DNA from: Thinopyrum elongatum
Taxonomy: Eukaryota; Streptophyta; Magnoliopsida; Poales; Poaceae
Direction: 5' to 3'
DNA length: 64,000 nucleotides
Assembly: GCA_011799875.1 (NCBI GenBank)
Contig: CM022303.1
Location: 294,202,362 to 294,266,361 of the forward strand
The translations under genes were made by a program, and so were the position numbers. The notes beneath the pieces are model-generated. The model did no database searches. It was not told the DNA's origin and saw only the letters and a program-made list of their open reading frames with translations. This document shows positions 10,185 to 22,313 of the stretch, in pieces (position 1 is the stretch's first letter; the number at the start of each line of letters is the position of its first letter).

Positions 10185-11124
10185 TGTCGAAAGAGCAACA
10201 GCTGAACGGTTAATTCTAGTACACTATATGCGGGCTACCAATGTGCGTGAAATTATCGGTCGGATTCAGGGATCCGCAGACCCAAGAAGGTTCGAACTCT
10301 GGGGTGTGTGCGAAGATCTCAACCTCTCAAGCCTAGCGCCTGTCGCCCCACAGCTTAGCCTAGCCGAATTCCCGTGAGTAAGGAAGAAGATGAACACGCA
10401 ATTTACCCAGGTTTGAGCCACCTTGCGGTGTAAAACCCTACTCCTGCTTTGTGGTGGATTAGCCTCACAAGGAGGTTGAAGATGAACTAGTACAGTGGAT
10501 GAGCGGCCTCGCGAGGGCTCGGGGTGAGAATGAGTCAACCTCTTCTATGGTGGTGGCTAACCTATATTTATAGTGGCCTTGGTCCTCTTCCCTCGAAACT
10601 TAGGCGGGAAGGGATCCCACAACGGCCAATTTGAAAGGGGATAAGTAGTACATCCTATCCTGACAAAAGGTGGTCTTCTCCTGCAAAGCTTCTAGTCATG
10701 ACGCAGTGGTGGGCTCGGTGATGACCTCCACCTTGCCGAGCCCGTGGCCTTGGTCTTGTAGCACCGGAATGGAAACCTTTGGGAGATTCCTCGGGAACCC
10801 ACGCCTGCCTTGCCTCCTTAGCACCAAAGAGGAAACTGCCTCCTCTGCACCCGCTGGCGCCCGCCTGGCCTTGGTCATCATGGCTCACATCACCTCAGCC
10901 TCATGAGGTGGGGTACCTGCATAGAAATCTCTGCTCCTTGGGAGGCCGCCTGGGGAGGCCGCTCCCTTGGGAGGTCTTGGTTTCGTCCTCCTCGAGAGGC
11001 CTGGCCCCTCGCGAGGGTCTTGCCTTGGTGGTCTTGGAGGTGGGCTGTACCAGGCCATTCAGGGAGCCATGCCGTGGGCCGCAGGTAGGAAAGTCTGGGT
11101 ACCCTAGTTCCCAGAACACCGACA
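10185..11124 (-). repeat. 3' LTR of the old minus-strand gypsy element
   Basis: The plus strand starts TGTCGAAAGAG and ends ACACCGACA, and interior sequence starting GTAGCCCACGGGCCC (a polypurine tract on the minus strand) follows. A minus-strand TATA box (CTATAAATAT, near 10563-10575) and a phrase matching GGAGTAGGGTTTTAC in the other LTRs support the orientation. The end at 11124 is better supported than the start. Confidence 0.6.
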
Positions 11125-11439
11125 GTAGCCCACGGGCCCAAGGCGCGCTCGGGCTGGCTTCGAGGCGAAGCCAAGGGGCAAGGGTGAAGCGTCGTGGGTC
11201 CCAATCTCTTGCGGGCCAGGTTGATGCGTGGCGCTTGACGGGACACGGACGCCTTCCATCTCCCCACATCGCCTCGGCAACTGTCTGGACTGACAAAAGG
11301 CTGGCTCACACCACCAGGCCATCATTACTCCTCCTCGCCTTGCTTCAGATCCCCTTTCCTCCTCCAAGGACCTCTCCAGATCCGATCGAGCTCGGCTTCC
11401 CCTTTTCCTTCTCCAACTCCGGCGCTGGTGACCTCGCAG

Positions 11440-14313
11440 ATGGCACCCAAGAAGTCGAAGCCCGCGGCGCAACCCGCAAGCTCTTCTCCCTCTCCTGCGT
11501 CGGCACTCAACGCGTTCTCCATCACCGAGTAGGGGTACCTCGCCCTCGTGCTCCCGTACACGGCGGGCGACGAGAATGAGTGGAAGGAGACCATGATCCT
11601 GGCCAGCTCCACCGAGCAGCGGATTCTGGCTCAGACGGTTTACCCCTTCTTCCTCCACAGCATCTTCACGGGGCTCGTCCCCCCTCTCTCCGAGTTCTTC
11701 ACCGCCGTCCTCAACCACTACCAGATCCAGGCCCTGCATTTTCAACCCAACTCCATCCTCCTCCTGTCCATCTTTGCCTTCTACTGCGAGGCATTCATGG
11801 GCGTGAGGCCCTTCGTGCCATTCCTGCGGCACTTTTTCTCCCTGCGGCTGCATGATCCAAGCCAGCGCTTCGGCTGCGTGTCCTTTGTCGCGGTCCACAA
11901 GAACAACATGCTCATGAGGGCCGAGAAGAAGGTGGAAAGCTTTCGACGCCACTGGGTCTTCATGGACACCAAGGGCCTCAACGAGCGGCTTGAGATGCCG
12001 ACTGCGCTGCCCAAACTGCTCGAGAGGTGGAGCCACGAGAAGTTCTTCGACCCCCGGGTGGCGCTTGTCCTGAGGAAGATGACCTCAGACATGGATGCCC
12101 GGGCGCTGACAGGGGGCATGCTCGTGAAGGAGTTCCTGACGCAGCGTCTTGCTCCGTTCCAATCGCGCACGTGCCCCATGTGGGAATTCTAGGGCGCGGT
12201 GGATGACATCAGGCTGCGCTCAGGGAGCTTGACGGGCGAGGAGCTAGACAAGGCCATGAACAGCCTGCTCGAGGGTGAGCCGGGCGGCCTTCCGGAGGCC
12301 TACGCTTCGCTGTACCGTCGTGCCGACAGGGAGGCGTTGGTCGCCGCCATTCCCGTCTTCAACGAGTTGGGGCTCGCGTCGCCTGAGCGCCTCAACTCCC
12401 CGGTGCCGGTGTTCTCCGGCGACAGTGCCGGCGAAGAGGGCGAGGAGGACTCGGAGGCGACCGAGGATGATGTGGCAGAGATCTTCCCCCATCACAGACC
12501 GAGCTCCTCCGCGGCTTCGCAGACGCCGACGAGCCCCCGGCGGCAGAATCCCCACGCTCCACCGGGGGTCCTCACGAGGTCCGGGGCCACTCCCCGAGCC
12601 CTGCGAAGGTCAGGTCAGGCGAGCCTGAAGAAGAGCAGGGTGGCACCTCCTCCGAGGGGAGCCCCTCCGGCCGCCGGAGTGGATGCGGTCCTGCAGGTCA
12701 TGTCCCCTCAAGGCGACGCCTCCGCCTTCCCAAGCAGCAGCGCCGCGCCGGGGCCGGCCGAAGAGCACCCTGCCAACTCCCCAAGCCCGACCAAGGCCGC
12801 GCCAAGGAAAAGCGGGGGTGTCCCAACCCCGGCCAAGAAGGAGAAGAATAGGACATGGATCGCTTCCGATGAGTAAGTACCTTCCCTTGCTTCTGTTTAT
12901 CATAGACTGGCACCATGCCCATAGTGCTCCCCTCCTGATGACCAAGATGGGCGTCGTGATGAAGAAGAGGAAGGAGGGAGCTGGGGCTCAGGAGGCGCCA
13001 CCTCTCACTGCAGCCATAACGACTCCGTCATGGGTGGAAGAGGCCGTCTCGCGTCCCCTTGTGACGGAGCAGGCCCCCAGGACGTGGTGATGCGGCCTCA
13101 GGAGGAGCCGGCTCCTGCGCGCCAGCAAGCCGCGGAGCCATCTGCCCTTACCATGACCGAGGAGGGCTCAGAGCCTCCGGTGCCCCAAGCCATTCTCGCC
13201 ACCGCTTCCTTGGTGATGGCGCCAGCCGATGCGCCGGTGCCGCCTCCTCCCCAAGCCCTTGTGCTGGCGGACTGCGGCCCTCTCATCAGGCCTGGCGCCT
13301 TGGACGAAGCCTACGTCACGCTGGGTCAGCTCCGAGCTGACCTCCAGGACACGGACAAGTGCCTCATGAGGGAGCGCCTGGGGCTTATCTCAGGGTGGCT
13401 CCAGGCCGACACGTCTGCCAAGATGGCCTGGGGCCGGGCCGAGGCCGCCACCGTGGAAGGCATGAAGGAGGCCATCGAAGCCAAGGAGGCTCGCGATGCA
13501 GCGTTGTCCAATGCTGTGTCCGCCGAGGAGCACCGCACCGAGGCGGAGGCCAAGCTGAAGGCCCTCCGGGAAGAGCAAGCCACGCACGCCCAACGGCTTC
13601 AGCAATGGGAAGAGGACCTAAAGGCCCGTGTAGCGGAGTCCGCCCATCGCGACGCCAAGCTGAAATAGGTGGCCGCCGACCAGGCCGCGGAGCACGGCTA
13701 CCTAGCCGTGCTGAAGAAGGAGGTGGCTGATGCTCAGGCGTCCCACACCCAACACGTGTCCCAGTCGGCAGCCCAACTGGAGGCCAGGGAGAAGTCCCTT
13801 GCTGCTGCTGAGAAGAAGGCAGCCGCGGAACACGATGCCTTCCTCTCCCTTGAGCTCGAGGCTCACGACACGCTGCGCTCCATCTGCAGGGGAGGGTACG
13901 AGGAGCCACTGGCGACCCCCGAGGATGGCCTCGCGGGGCTCTTCCCCAAGCTCGCGGAGGCGCTCAAGGGTGCTACCGCCAAAGTGGACTCCATCCTGGA
14001 GGAGGAGTGCCACTCGCTCTTCTCCGCAGCCGTGATGCCCGTCTTCGGCCAGTTCTTCCTTCAGGACCCTGGTTTCAACTTTAGCACGGTGTTCTGTTCG
14101 ATTGCTCCTGAGTCCCGTGCTGCTGCCGAGGAGGCCGGGAAGGGTCACATGGACGCGCTGCCGGAGAAGTTCCTCTACATCCCCGACCCCGAGGCTCTGG
14201 CAGCGGAGGTTAGCGGCGGCGGTGATGATGGCAGCAGTGACGTCGACGATGGGCTTCCGGTGACCAGGGCGAGCGGCGGCGATGGCCAAGGTGGTGGTGG
14301 CGTTTCTTCCTAG
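11440..14313 (+). pseudogene. Antisense gene of the old gypsy element (mobile-type domain plus coiled coil)
   Basis: ATG 11440 opens MAPKKSKPAAQ, and one frame runs to 12873 with in-frame TAG codons at 11530 and 12190. Residues about 40-250 form the N-terminal domain, with PFFLHSIFTGLVPPLSEFF, FQPNSILLLSIF and CEAFMGVRPFVPFLRHFF, aligning with the domains at 41300-42294, 52315-53082 and 60148. An acidic then Pro/Ser-rich linker follows. A GTAAGT donor at about 12872 marks an intron. From 13030 the protein is an Ala/Glu-rich coiled coil, interrupted by a TAG at 13666 but in the same frame to 14313, ending in a Gly/Asp-rich tail. Frames are otherwise open, so decay is by nonsense changes. It is antisense to the element's expected gag-pol. 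Function unknown. Confidence 0.75.
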
Positions 14314-14875
14314 TTTTATTCCTGCAACATTTACCGTTCCTCGTGGAGGCGTAAAACTTCGGTTTGAATTTGCGGAACACTTGTGGTTGTAATAAGTGTT
14401 AGGGCTCTGCGATTTCCTTTTCGTGCTTGGTTTCCTTCTTGTTTGCTTTTGTGCTCTGCGTCGGCAGGGCCAAGCCCCGCGCATACCTCGACCACCGTTG
14501 GGGCGTCCGGATCACCAGGACGACACCAAGGAGTGAGGGGCTACGTGACTAGTGAGGCCCCTGAGTTGCAGTGCTCAGGAGGTCCCCCTTGACGTGCGAG
14601 CAGCCCTCATGAAGGAAGCATAGGCAACGGCAAGGTTAATCCGGAGCCCCCATACCTTTCCTCTCCAGCTTTCGCCTGGGAGGGGCGCGAGAAGACCAGG
14701 TACCCAGACCTGGTAGGGTGGCCTGTGCCCGGCCTGGCCTGGGCACAGCCCCCGTATCCAGCCCCCTCGCGCGTACCTTCTGAGGGGAAAGCTGTGGCGT
14801 GTTACCGGGCGAAGAGCCGAGAGGCTGTCCTAAGGTTGGTGCGGCCACGAGGGCGCCCTCAGTTGTTTATCCATA
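14314..14875. other. Non-coding interior downstream of the antisense gene
   Basis: It probably holds the 3' untranslated region of the antisense gene (GTAATAAGTG at about 14388) and then GC-rich sequence without recognisable domains on either strand. Confidence 0.4.
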
Positions 14876-15528
14876 GGGCTGGACGAAAAACTCGAAGCTC
14901 GCGAGCATAATGAGCGTTCGATAGTTCAGCTCGTTTCGGCTCGTGCTCGTTAGTTAATGATCCAAGCCAAATAGTGTTTTTTGCTCGTTAAGATTAATGA
15001 GCTTAATGAGCGACCAAACGAGTTTCACGAGCTAACTCGTTTTTCTCGCTAATTTTCAAAAGTTTGACATGAGACCCCTAATTCAAATCAGCCCACTAAC
15101 AAAAGAGTTGTTAGCCCAGCCTAGGGCCTAGAACCCCAACCTGCTTCGGCACTTCTCCTAGACCTATGAGCTAGCCGCCAGGAGACCCTAGAGTCAACCA
15201 GGAGCCGGCCGCCAGGAACCAAACGTCCTTGCTTAATTTATGCCATTGTGAACTTTTGATGGGATTGGGATTCTTCTGTGTTATTTATTACCTCAACGTC
15301 CATGTTTAATTTATTCTACTGTGATTTTTTATGGTATCATGGGATTCTTCTGTGTTGTTTATTACCTTAACAAGCAGTCGTGAACACTCACGAGCATAAC
15401 GAGCCTATAATGAACCGAGTTGAATAGAGGTTTTAGCTCATTAATATTAACAAGCTTAATGATAACGAGCTTAACGATAATGATTTTAATGATAATGAGC
15501 CGAACGAGCCGAGCAACTCGTTAATCTA
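14876..15528. mobile_element. CTCGTTAA-rich insertion, probably a small DNA transposon
   Basis: The 0.65-kb segment differs sharply in composition from its flanks. Both ends are packed with short words such as CTCGTT, ACGAGC, GAGCTTAA and TAATGAGC, in opposite senses left (14890-15060) and right (15370-15520). The middle is ordinary sequence with two related 70-bp phrases around GGGATTCTTCTGTGTT (15265 and 15340). It separates sequences that look like one host, since the 64-bp direct repeat starts right after it. The terminal repeats and TSD could not be defined, so the class (hAT-like or other) is open. Confidence 0.45.
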
Positions 15529-15726
15529 GTCGTCCGCTAGCACGGAGCATGGGGCTTCCACTAGTGCGTGGGCATAGTCGCTCCTTGATCGTGTCGTCCG
15601 CCAGCGTGGAGCATGGGGCTTCCACTTGTGCGTGGGTGGGAGTTCCCTCGGGGGGAGACTCCGGGGCGTGTACAGCCCCGTTCGTACGCGTGGCTAGCAC
15701 GTCAGAACTGGAGGTGGTGTATCTGG
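15529..15726. other. Short host segment with a 64-bp tandem duplication
   Basis: A unit starting GTCGTCCGC and containing GGAGCATGGGGCTTCCACT begins at 15529 and again at 15593. The segment ends with tctgg (15722-15726), the target site of the Copia insertion. No gene is seen. Confidence 0.6.
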
Positions 15727-17148
15727 TGTTGGGTTCTACGGTAGGGTGCGTCAACTGCAAATTAAAATTTTGCTACATGCAGAACAACCAAGAACATGCT
15801 ACGGGAGATGGATCACAGATCATTACCACTAGACACGCAGTGCTGTGTAGCGGAATTAGAGTTGAGGCAGCACGTCCAGAGTCATCTACTCCTTGTCCGA
15901 TCTCCCTCGAACAGCCGGTCGTGGATCCCGTGTACAAGTTCGCCGGAGCGGCGCAGGTGCAGCACCTCTAACGGTATCCGGACATGCAGGAGGAACATCG
16001 TGCGGCGGACTGCTAGGTCCGATCACACAACCAGCGGCGAGTGGAGGTGTCTATTCGCAACACATGCAAACCCTAGTGACAGCACCGAAGCGATCAACCA
16101 AATGAGAGTGCTGCACCTCCACTATATATAGGCGTCCGTCGCAGGCTCAACACTTGGGCCTCGCATAGACCCTAAAGCCCAAAATCTGTTCGGCCTAGAT
16201 CCGAGTCCGAGTAGGAACACACCTGACTCGTGGAATCGGATCCGACCTCACAGGTTCCTTCCCTTAAGCGCACGACCCCTTAGGTTCAAGTCGGCTTGGT
16301 CGCAGGTCGAATCACCTCCGACCTGCTCGGCTGGTAGCGGCCTCTAGCAAGGCATGCCGACCACCAAGTCGACAATGAAGCCGGTTCGCGAACCTGTACA
16401 TCACACTTCTATTCCTTTTGCCACACGATATATCTTGTCGGGCTCAAGGCGAGTCTGTCATCCTTGTGATAGCCCGACCTCTTTCTCGTTCCAGTGATGC
16501 CGACCACTAACCAGATTATCTCATAATCCCTGTCGCATGGCCATGCTTATCTTGGTCGGATCACACGAGGGGCCCAGAGTATATCTCTCCTGACCGGAGG
16601 GGCAAATCCCATCTTGCTCGACCATGTCTCGCAGCATGGGTCTGGACAAGCCTGAAACCTACCTTTGTAACTACCCAATCACGGAGTAACATTTGGTCGG
16701 CCCAAAGCAGGTCTGTCACCATCCCGAGTACATGCGCCAGCTCAGGTCTTAGGACATAGAACATATTTTGTACTAGAGACTCACAGATGACATATCGCTA
16801 TGTCTCATAGGTGGGTCTGTCTGACTCAGACTTTATCTCTGCTCGGATCCGACTACGTCAAATTCGACCAGATCCTTCCTAGTCCATATTATCCAGTTAG
16901 CATCCAATCCTCCATGGCTAGTGAGACCAAGCCATCAACCATGTCATATGCTAGTCTAGTCGGCTACGCGTCCACACAACCCTTTCGACGAGGGACCTTT
17001 TAGGATAGTCATCATACAATGCATAGTCCCACCCACAAGACACGTACTTGTTGATAGACATCATTGATAATGTCCAAGGACTATCTTTATTCATAAACAC
17101 ATAGGAAATATCATCATACATGATTGCCTCTAGGGCATATGTCCAACA
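15727..17148 (-). repeat. 3' LTR of the Copia element
   Basis: 1,422 bp. On the minus strand it starts TGTTGGACATATGCCC and ends CCCAACA. A minus-strand TATA-like CCTATATATAG lies at about 16122-16132. It is preceded, in element orientation, by a purine-rich tract at 17149-17160. Confidence 0.94.
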
Positions 17149-17168
17149 GTCTCCCACTTGCACTAGAG

Positions 17169-19956
17169 TCAATCAAATAGACATCGTATGCCCATAGCTC
17201 TAACGTGCCCCTCATGCTTGGGTTGTGGAAGCGGCTTAGTCAACGGATCTGCAACATTTGCATCCGTGAGAATTTTGCATAACTCAACATCACCATTCTT
17301 TATGATCTTTCGTATCAGGTGATATTTCCGATCTATGTGTCTGGTCTTGTGGTGATTCCTCGGCTCCTTGGCTTGTGCGATGGCACCAGAATTATCACAA
17401 TAAAGGTCCAATGGTTTTACCGAGGCTGGGAAAATACCAAGATCATCTAGAAAGTTCCGGATCCAAACACCTTCCTTTGTAGCTTCACAAGCCGCAATGT
17501 ATTCAGCTTCTGTGGTAGAATCGGACATCGTATCTTGCTTGGAACTCATCCATCTCACTGCTCCTCCGTTCATGACATACACGAATCTGGACTGTGATCG
17601 ACAATCATCTCTGTCTGTTTAGAAACTAGCATCGGCGTAACCCCTTATGACGAGCTCTTCCTCACCTCCATAAACTAAGAACATCTCTTTAGTCCTTTTC
17701 AGGTACTTTAAAATAGTATTTACCGCTGCTCAGTGACTCTCACCTGGGTTGGCCTGGTATCTACTTGTTAGGCTTATTGCAAAAGCAACATCAGGCCGTG
17801 TACATATCATGGCATACATGATGGATCCGATTGCCGAGGCATAAATAATCCGACTCATCCTGCTTCGCTCATCAGAAGTCGAAGGACTCTGAGTCTCACT
17901 TAGCCTTATACCATGTGAGACAGGCAAGAACCCTTTCTTGGCCTCACTCATGTTGAACCGCTTCAACACTTTATCTATGTACGTGCTCTGGCTTAAGCCG
18001 AGCAGCCTCCTCGATCTATCTCCATAGATCTTAATGCCCAATATGTAAACTGCTTCATCGAGGTCCTTCATTGAAAACTTGCCATTCAATGACTCCTTGA
18101 CTGAGTTCAGCATTGGAACATCATTTCCGATCAGTAGTATGTCATCCACATACAAGATCAAAAACACTATCGAGCTCTCACTTAACTGCTTGTATAAACA
18201 AGTGTTCTCTTCGCTTTTGATGAAACCGAGACTAGTGACGACCTCATCAAAATGAATGTTCCAACTCTGAGATGCTTGCTTCAACCCATAAATGGATCTC
18301 TTGAGCTTGCATACCTTACCAGTGCTAGTCAAATCGACAAAACCCTCGGGCTATATCATATACACGTCCTCGATTAAATTTCCGTGAAGGAAAACCGTTT
18401 TGACATCCATCTGCCATATCTCGTAATCGAAATATGCAGCTATAGCTAGTATGATCCTCACCGATTTTAGCATCACTACTGGAAAGTAAGTCTCATCATA
18501 GTCAATTCCTTGAACTTGTCCATAACCTTTAGTGACAACCCGAGCTTTATGGATCTGAACATTTCCATCCACATCGATTTTCTTCTTAAAGACCCATTTG
18601 CAACCAATGGCTGTTACGCCAGGCGGCGGATCAACCAAGTCCGAGACTTGATTCTCATCCATGGACTTTAACTCGGATCTCATGGCCTCCAGCCATGCCT
18701 CGGAATCTGGGCTCACCATCGCTTCTGCATACGTGGCCAGCTCATCGCTTTCTAGCAACAATACATCACACACTCTGCGCAATCTTTCCGACCTCCGTGG
18801 TTCAGGTGCCGCTTCCACCACGGGTTCTCTAACTGACTCCGGTATGATCTCATCACCAGTCGAGTCGTCCCCGTGTGGTCCTCGAATTTCTTCGAGTCGG
18901 ACCGTCCTCCCACTGGCCTCCCGACTGAGAAACTCTTTCTTAAGGAAAACCCCGTTCCGAGCAACAAACACTTTGTTCTCTTCCCGGTTGTAGAAGCTAT
19001 ATCCAAAGGTTTCCCTTGGATATCCCATGAATATGCATTTATCCGACTTGGGTGTCAGCTTGTCTGACATAAGTCGCTTGACAAATGCTTCACAACCCCA
19101 AATCTTTAGAAAAGACAAACTGGGACTCTTCCTGGTCCACATCTCATGTGGTGTCTTGTCTACGGATTTTGATGGTACCCTATTAAGTTTGAAAGCTGCA
19201 GTTTCTAGAGCGTATCCCCAGAATGACAAGAGTAAATCCGATTTGCTCATCATAGATCGAACCATGTCTAACAAGGTACGATTCCTCCGTTCCGACACGC
19301 CGTTTCTCTCTAGCGTGCCCGGAGGTGTGAGCTGAGGTACTATACCTCGACTTTTTAGATGATCATCAAACTCCTGGCTCATGTTCTCACCTCCATGATC
19401 AGATCATAGAAGCTTTATATTCTTGCCGAGCTGATTCTCAACCTCATTCTGAAACACTTTGAACTTTTCAAAAGTTTCTGACTTGTGTCTCATCAAATAG
19501 ATATATCCATATCTACAAGTCGTCGGTAAAAGTCACGAAGTACTGATAGCCACCTCTAGCAGTTGTGCTCATTGGACCACACACATCGCTGTGTATAAGA
19601 TCTAACAGCTCGGACGCCCTCTCACAACTCTTTGCAAAAGGAGACTTAGTCATCTTGCCGAGCAAGCATGATTCACATGTCTCAAATGACCTGAAGTCGG
19701 ACGAAGTTAGGAGCCCATCATCATGGAGCTTCTTCATGCGTTTCAGACTAATGTGTCCAAGCCGGCAATGCCAGAAGTATGTCGGATTTATCTCATTAGG
19801 CTTATGCCTCTTGACATTCATGTTATAGACCGGTTTCGTTTCTAGATTCAATATAAAAAGCCCATCAATGATGGGTGCATAGCCGTGGAACATACCATTC
19901 AAATAAAACGAACAACCATTGTCCTTTAAATTGAATTCATAACAATGACTCATCAA
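17169..19956 (-). pseudogene. pol: Copia pol: integrase, reverse transcriptase and RNase H
   Basis: From 19956 downwards: GAG-pre-integrase zinc finger (FWHCRLGHISLKRMKK, then CESCLLGKMTKSPF), the integrase start with LIHSDVCGPM, and, after a frame change between about 19500 and 19382, the integrase C-terminal part (NGVSERRNRTLLDMVRSMM). Reverse transcriptase follows with GCKWVFKKK, YDETYFPVV, KRSIYGLKQASQSW and the catalytic ILYVDDILLIGND, then RNase H with DSTTEAEYIA and DPLTKPLPQPKHEGH. Stops: TAG at 18351-18353, TGA at 17730-17732 and TAA near 17622, all compatible with single cytosine-deamination events on one strand or the other. It is the replication and integration machinery of the element, no longer translatable as one protein. 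Confidence 0.92.
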
Positions 19957-20073
19957 GCATGAGGAATAAATAATGTTCCGACTAAGTGGAGGAATGTACT
20001 AACAATTATTCAATTCCAAAATAAATCCAGAAGGAAGCTGGAGCTGCATCATGCCGACCTCCAACGCAGCAAC

Positions 20074-21087
20074 TCATGCTTTGTTGCCGACCCTGATGTC
20101 AATCTCCCCTTGTGCCACATGCCTAGTTCTTACCAGCCCCTGCATCGAGTTGCAAATATGAACAGCCGATCCGGTATCAAATACCCAAGAGCTACTAGGT
20201 ATGTCAGCAAGGTAAATGTCTATAACATATGCAACAAGTGTACCTTTGCCTGAAGAAGCATTTTCGGCCTTCTTGCCATGCTCTGCAAGCCACTTGCTAC
20301 AGTTCCTCTTCCAGTGACTGGTCTCCTTGCAATGATAGCAAATGGTCTTCAAGTCCGGTCCTGACTTCAGCGCAGCGGCTGAGGTTACCATCTCCGTGCC
20401 CTTTGCCTTAGCCTTTTTCTTGGACCAACTCTTCTTGAACTTAGCCGATTTCTGCACCATCAACACTTGATGCGTGCCTTTCTTAATATCCTGCTCTGCC
20501 CCTTTGAGCATCCCATGCAATTCAGTGAGCTTCTTATCCATGCCATGCATATGATAGTTCGAGATGAACGTCCCATAGCTGGGCGGAAGAGAACCCAGAA
20601 CTGCATCAGTAGCCAGCTCATCCAAGAGCGGGAAGCCCAACCGATCCAAAGCTTGCACATATCCGATCATCTTGATCACATGTGGGCTCAGTGGATCAGC
20701 TTCCTTCAGCTTGCAATCCATCAAGGATTGCCAGACGTTGAACCTTTCGGTCCTAGCCTGTGTCTGAAACATGCTCTTGAGACTCTCGATCATATCGTAA
20801 GCCTCAACATTTTCGAAATGCTGTTGCAAATCGGGCTCCATACAAGCCAACATCAGACATCTGATCTCCGTTGATTCATTAACGAGTTTTTGGTAGGCAT
20901 TCTTGGTTGTGGCATTAGCATTATCGGCAGGTTCCTCTGGAAGTGGATCCTCTAGAACATGTTCCTTTTTATCATGCTTGAGAACAATTCTCAAATTTCT
21001 ATACCAGGTGGTAAAATTTGTTCCATTCAGTTTATCCTTTTCCAGAATTGATTTCAATGCAAAGTTGGGTTGAGTAGGTGGTGCCAT
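20074..21087 (-). pseudogene. gag: Copia gag and protease start
   Basis: ATG at 21087 opens MAPPTQPNFALKSILEKD. The gag core (TTWYRNLRIVLKHD, then SLKSMFQTQARTERFNVW) is followed by a basic stretch and a CCHC zinc knuckle, CYHCKETSHWKRNC (C-x2-C-x4-H-x4-C), that binds the RNA genome. The frame enters the aspartic protease, whose active site is seen as WVFDTGSAVHIC, and ends at a TGA (20074-20076). Coding similarity continues in the same frame towards the integrase, with a second stop near 19998. The upstream in-frame extension to 21180 lacks gag similarity, so ATG 21087 was chosen. Confidence 0.9.
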
Positions 21088-21180
21088 TGATCTACAATAG
21101 AAAAATATGCAATCACTAAGCAATGTGTTTATGTAGAGTAATTCAAGCCTAAACAGAAATACTCCCACTGAAGTCAGCAT

Positions 21181-22295
21181 CCCTCCACAAACTCTCAGTG
21201 ATTCAGGATCCGACTAGCGCATGTGACTAGTGAGCTTTAGCATCACTGGTAGCCAACATGACTATCCGGTAAGCAACTCTTTGCTAATCGTATCTCTATA
21301 CGACTCCTGTCGGTCGAGTAGGTATCTCATACCCCGTCTCCCAACCTTCTTTGCCACAAGGCCCAAAACCGTTTTGATAGCCTTGTCAAGTCAACCTGAT
21401 GCAGTGCATGTCCGTGTCCGACATGAACCCTTCAGTTCAAGGACAGCTAGTTGCACCCCAATTTTATGAGCCCACTACTAGACGTACTTGACGTGCGAAG
21501 GTGCAACATCGGGGATGGCAATTCGCTTGATATTAACGAGGGATCTTTCTACCATTTTAACATGCATAGAAATAAAGAAGCATAACAATCACAAATAAAT
21601 ATATATTGTCAAATAGTATGGCTCCTTCATGGATGTTCTTCCAGGTCGGCTCTGACTCCAATGACCATCTAGGAACTCCATCTTGTTTGTCATGCCGGAA
21701 CGCCAAGCCACCAACCTGATCTCTATTATCCAACTACTACAACTAGTAATGAATTTTACATAGAGTCACAAGTCGACACGCATGTCGTTATACATTATAA
21801 TGACAGTACTTTGGCTCCTGCCGGCTGACAAATATGACGCGCAGGCCATGTATAAATTGCACACATGCATCACATACACATGAGCCATACTATTCACATC
21901 AAACCCTACAACATAAAGTTATGCATAGAATCGCATTCTACCGGTTTGAGTGATCATGTACGAAATACAAGGCGCTATGCACACATTTTCGGAAATCACA
22001 GATCACATCTGAACTGCGATCACGCCGAATTTTCTGATCTGACCGATCTTATCGATCATCGCGAATCTGATTCGGATTTACGTTTCACTATTAACCCCGA
22101 TGGCGGATACCGATCGGTAGGGGTAGGTTGTGTCACGACCTCATCAATCCCGATTGACAGAAAACATAGCCTCAATGATCCCCATGTGCAGTTGATCTCA
22201 TCAACCGTGCATATAGCCGATCTCTTAACGACAACAGATCTCATCTGCGTCTCCACATATATAATATGCATACGATCTGAAACCAAATCCTATAG
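21181..22295 (-). other. Copia 5' leader
   Basis: About 1.1 kb between the primer binding site and gag on the minus strand. No reading frame is convincing on either strand. Long leaders with packaging signals are usual for large plant Copia elements. Confidence 0.6.
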
Positions 22296-22313
22296 CAGAG
22301 GCTCTGATACGAC
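22296..22313 (-). other. Copia primer binding site
   Basis: The minus strand reads GTCGTATCAGAGCC directly after the 5' LTR. This is one base off the TGGTATCAGAGC complement of initiator methionine tRNA used by most plant Copia elements. Confidence 0.8.

Larger units (their letters stand above)
10185..14875 (-). mobile_element. Old Ty3/gypsy element in minus orientation, 3' part
   Basis: The left LTR (10185-11124) is the element's 3' LTR. Interior sequence follows, with the antisense gene (plus strand, 11440-14313) in the position seen in the other gypsy elements. Gag, protease and integrase are not recognisable. A gypsy-like RT fragment in the same orientation lies far right at 44062-44319 and may be the displaced remainder, since four large insertions separate the two. 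No TSD or second LTR could be identified. The left boundary is approximate. Confidence 0.6.

Noticed and set aside
10779..11579. A 266-codon plus-strand open frame
   Set aside because: It spans LTR sequence, the LTR end at 11124 and the start of the antisense gene in another frame, which no real gene would do.
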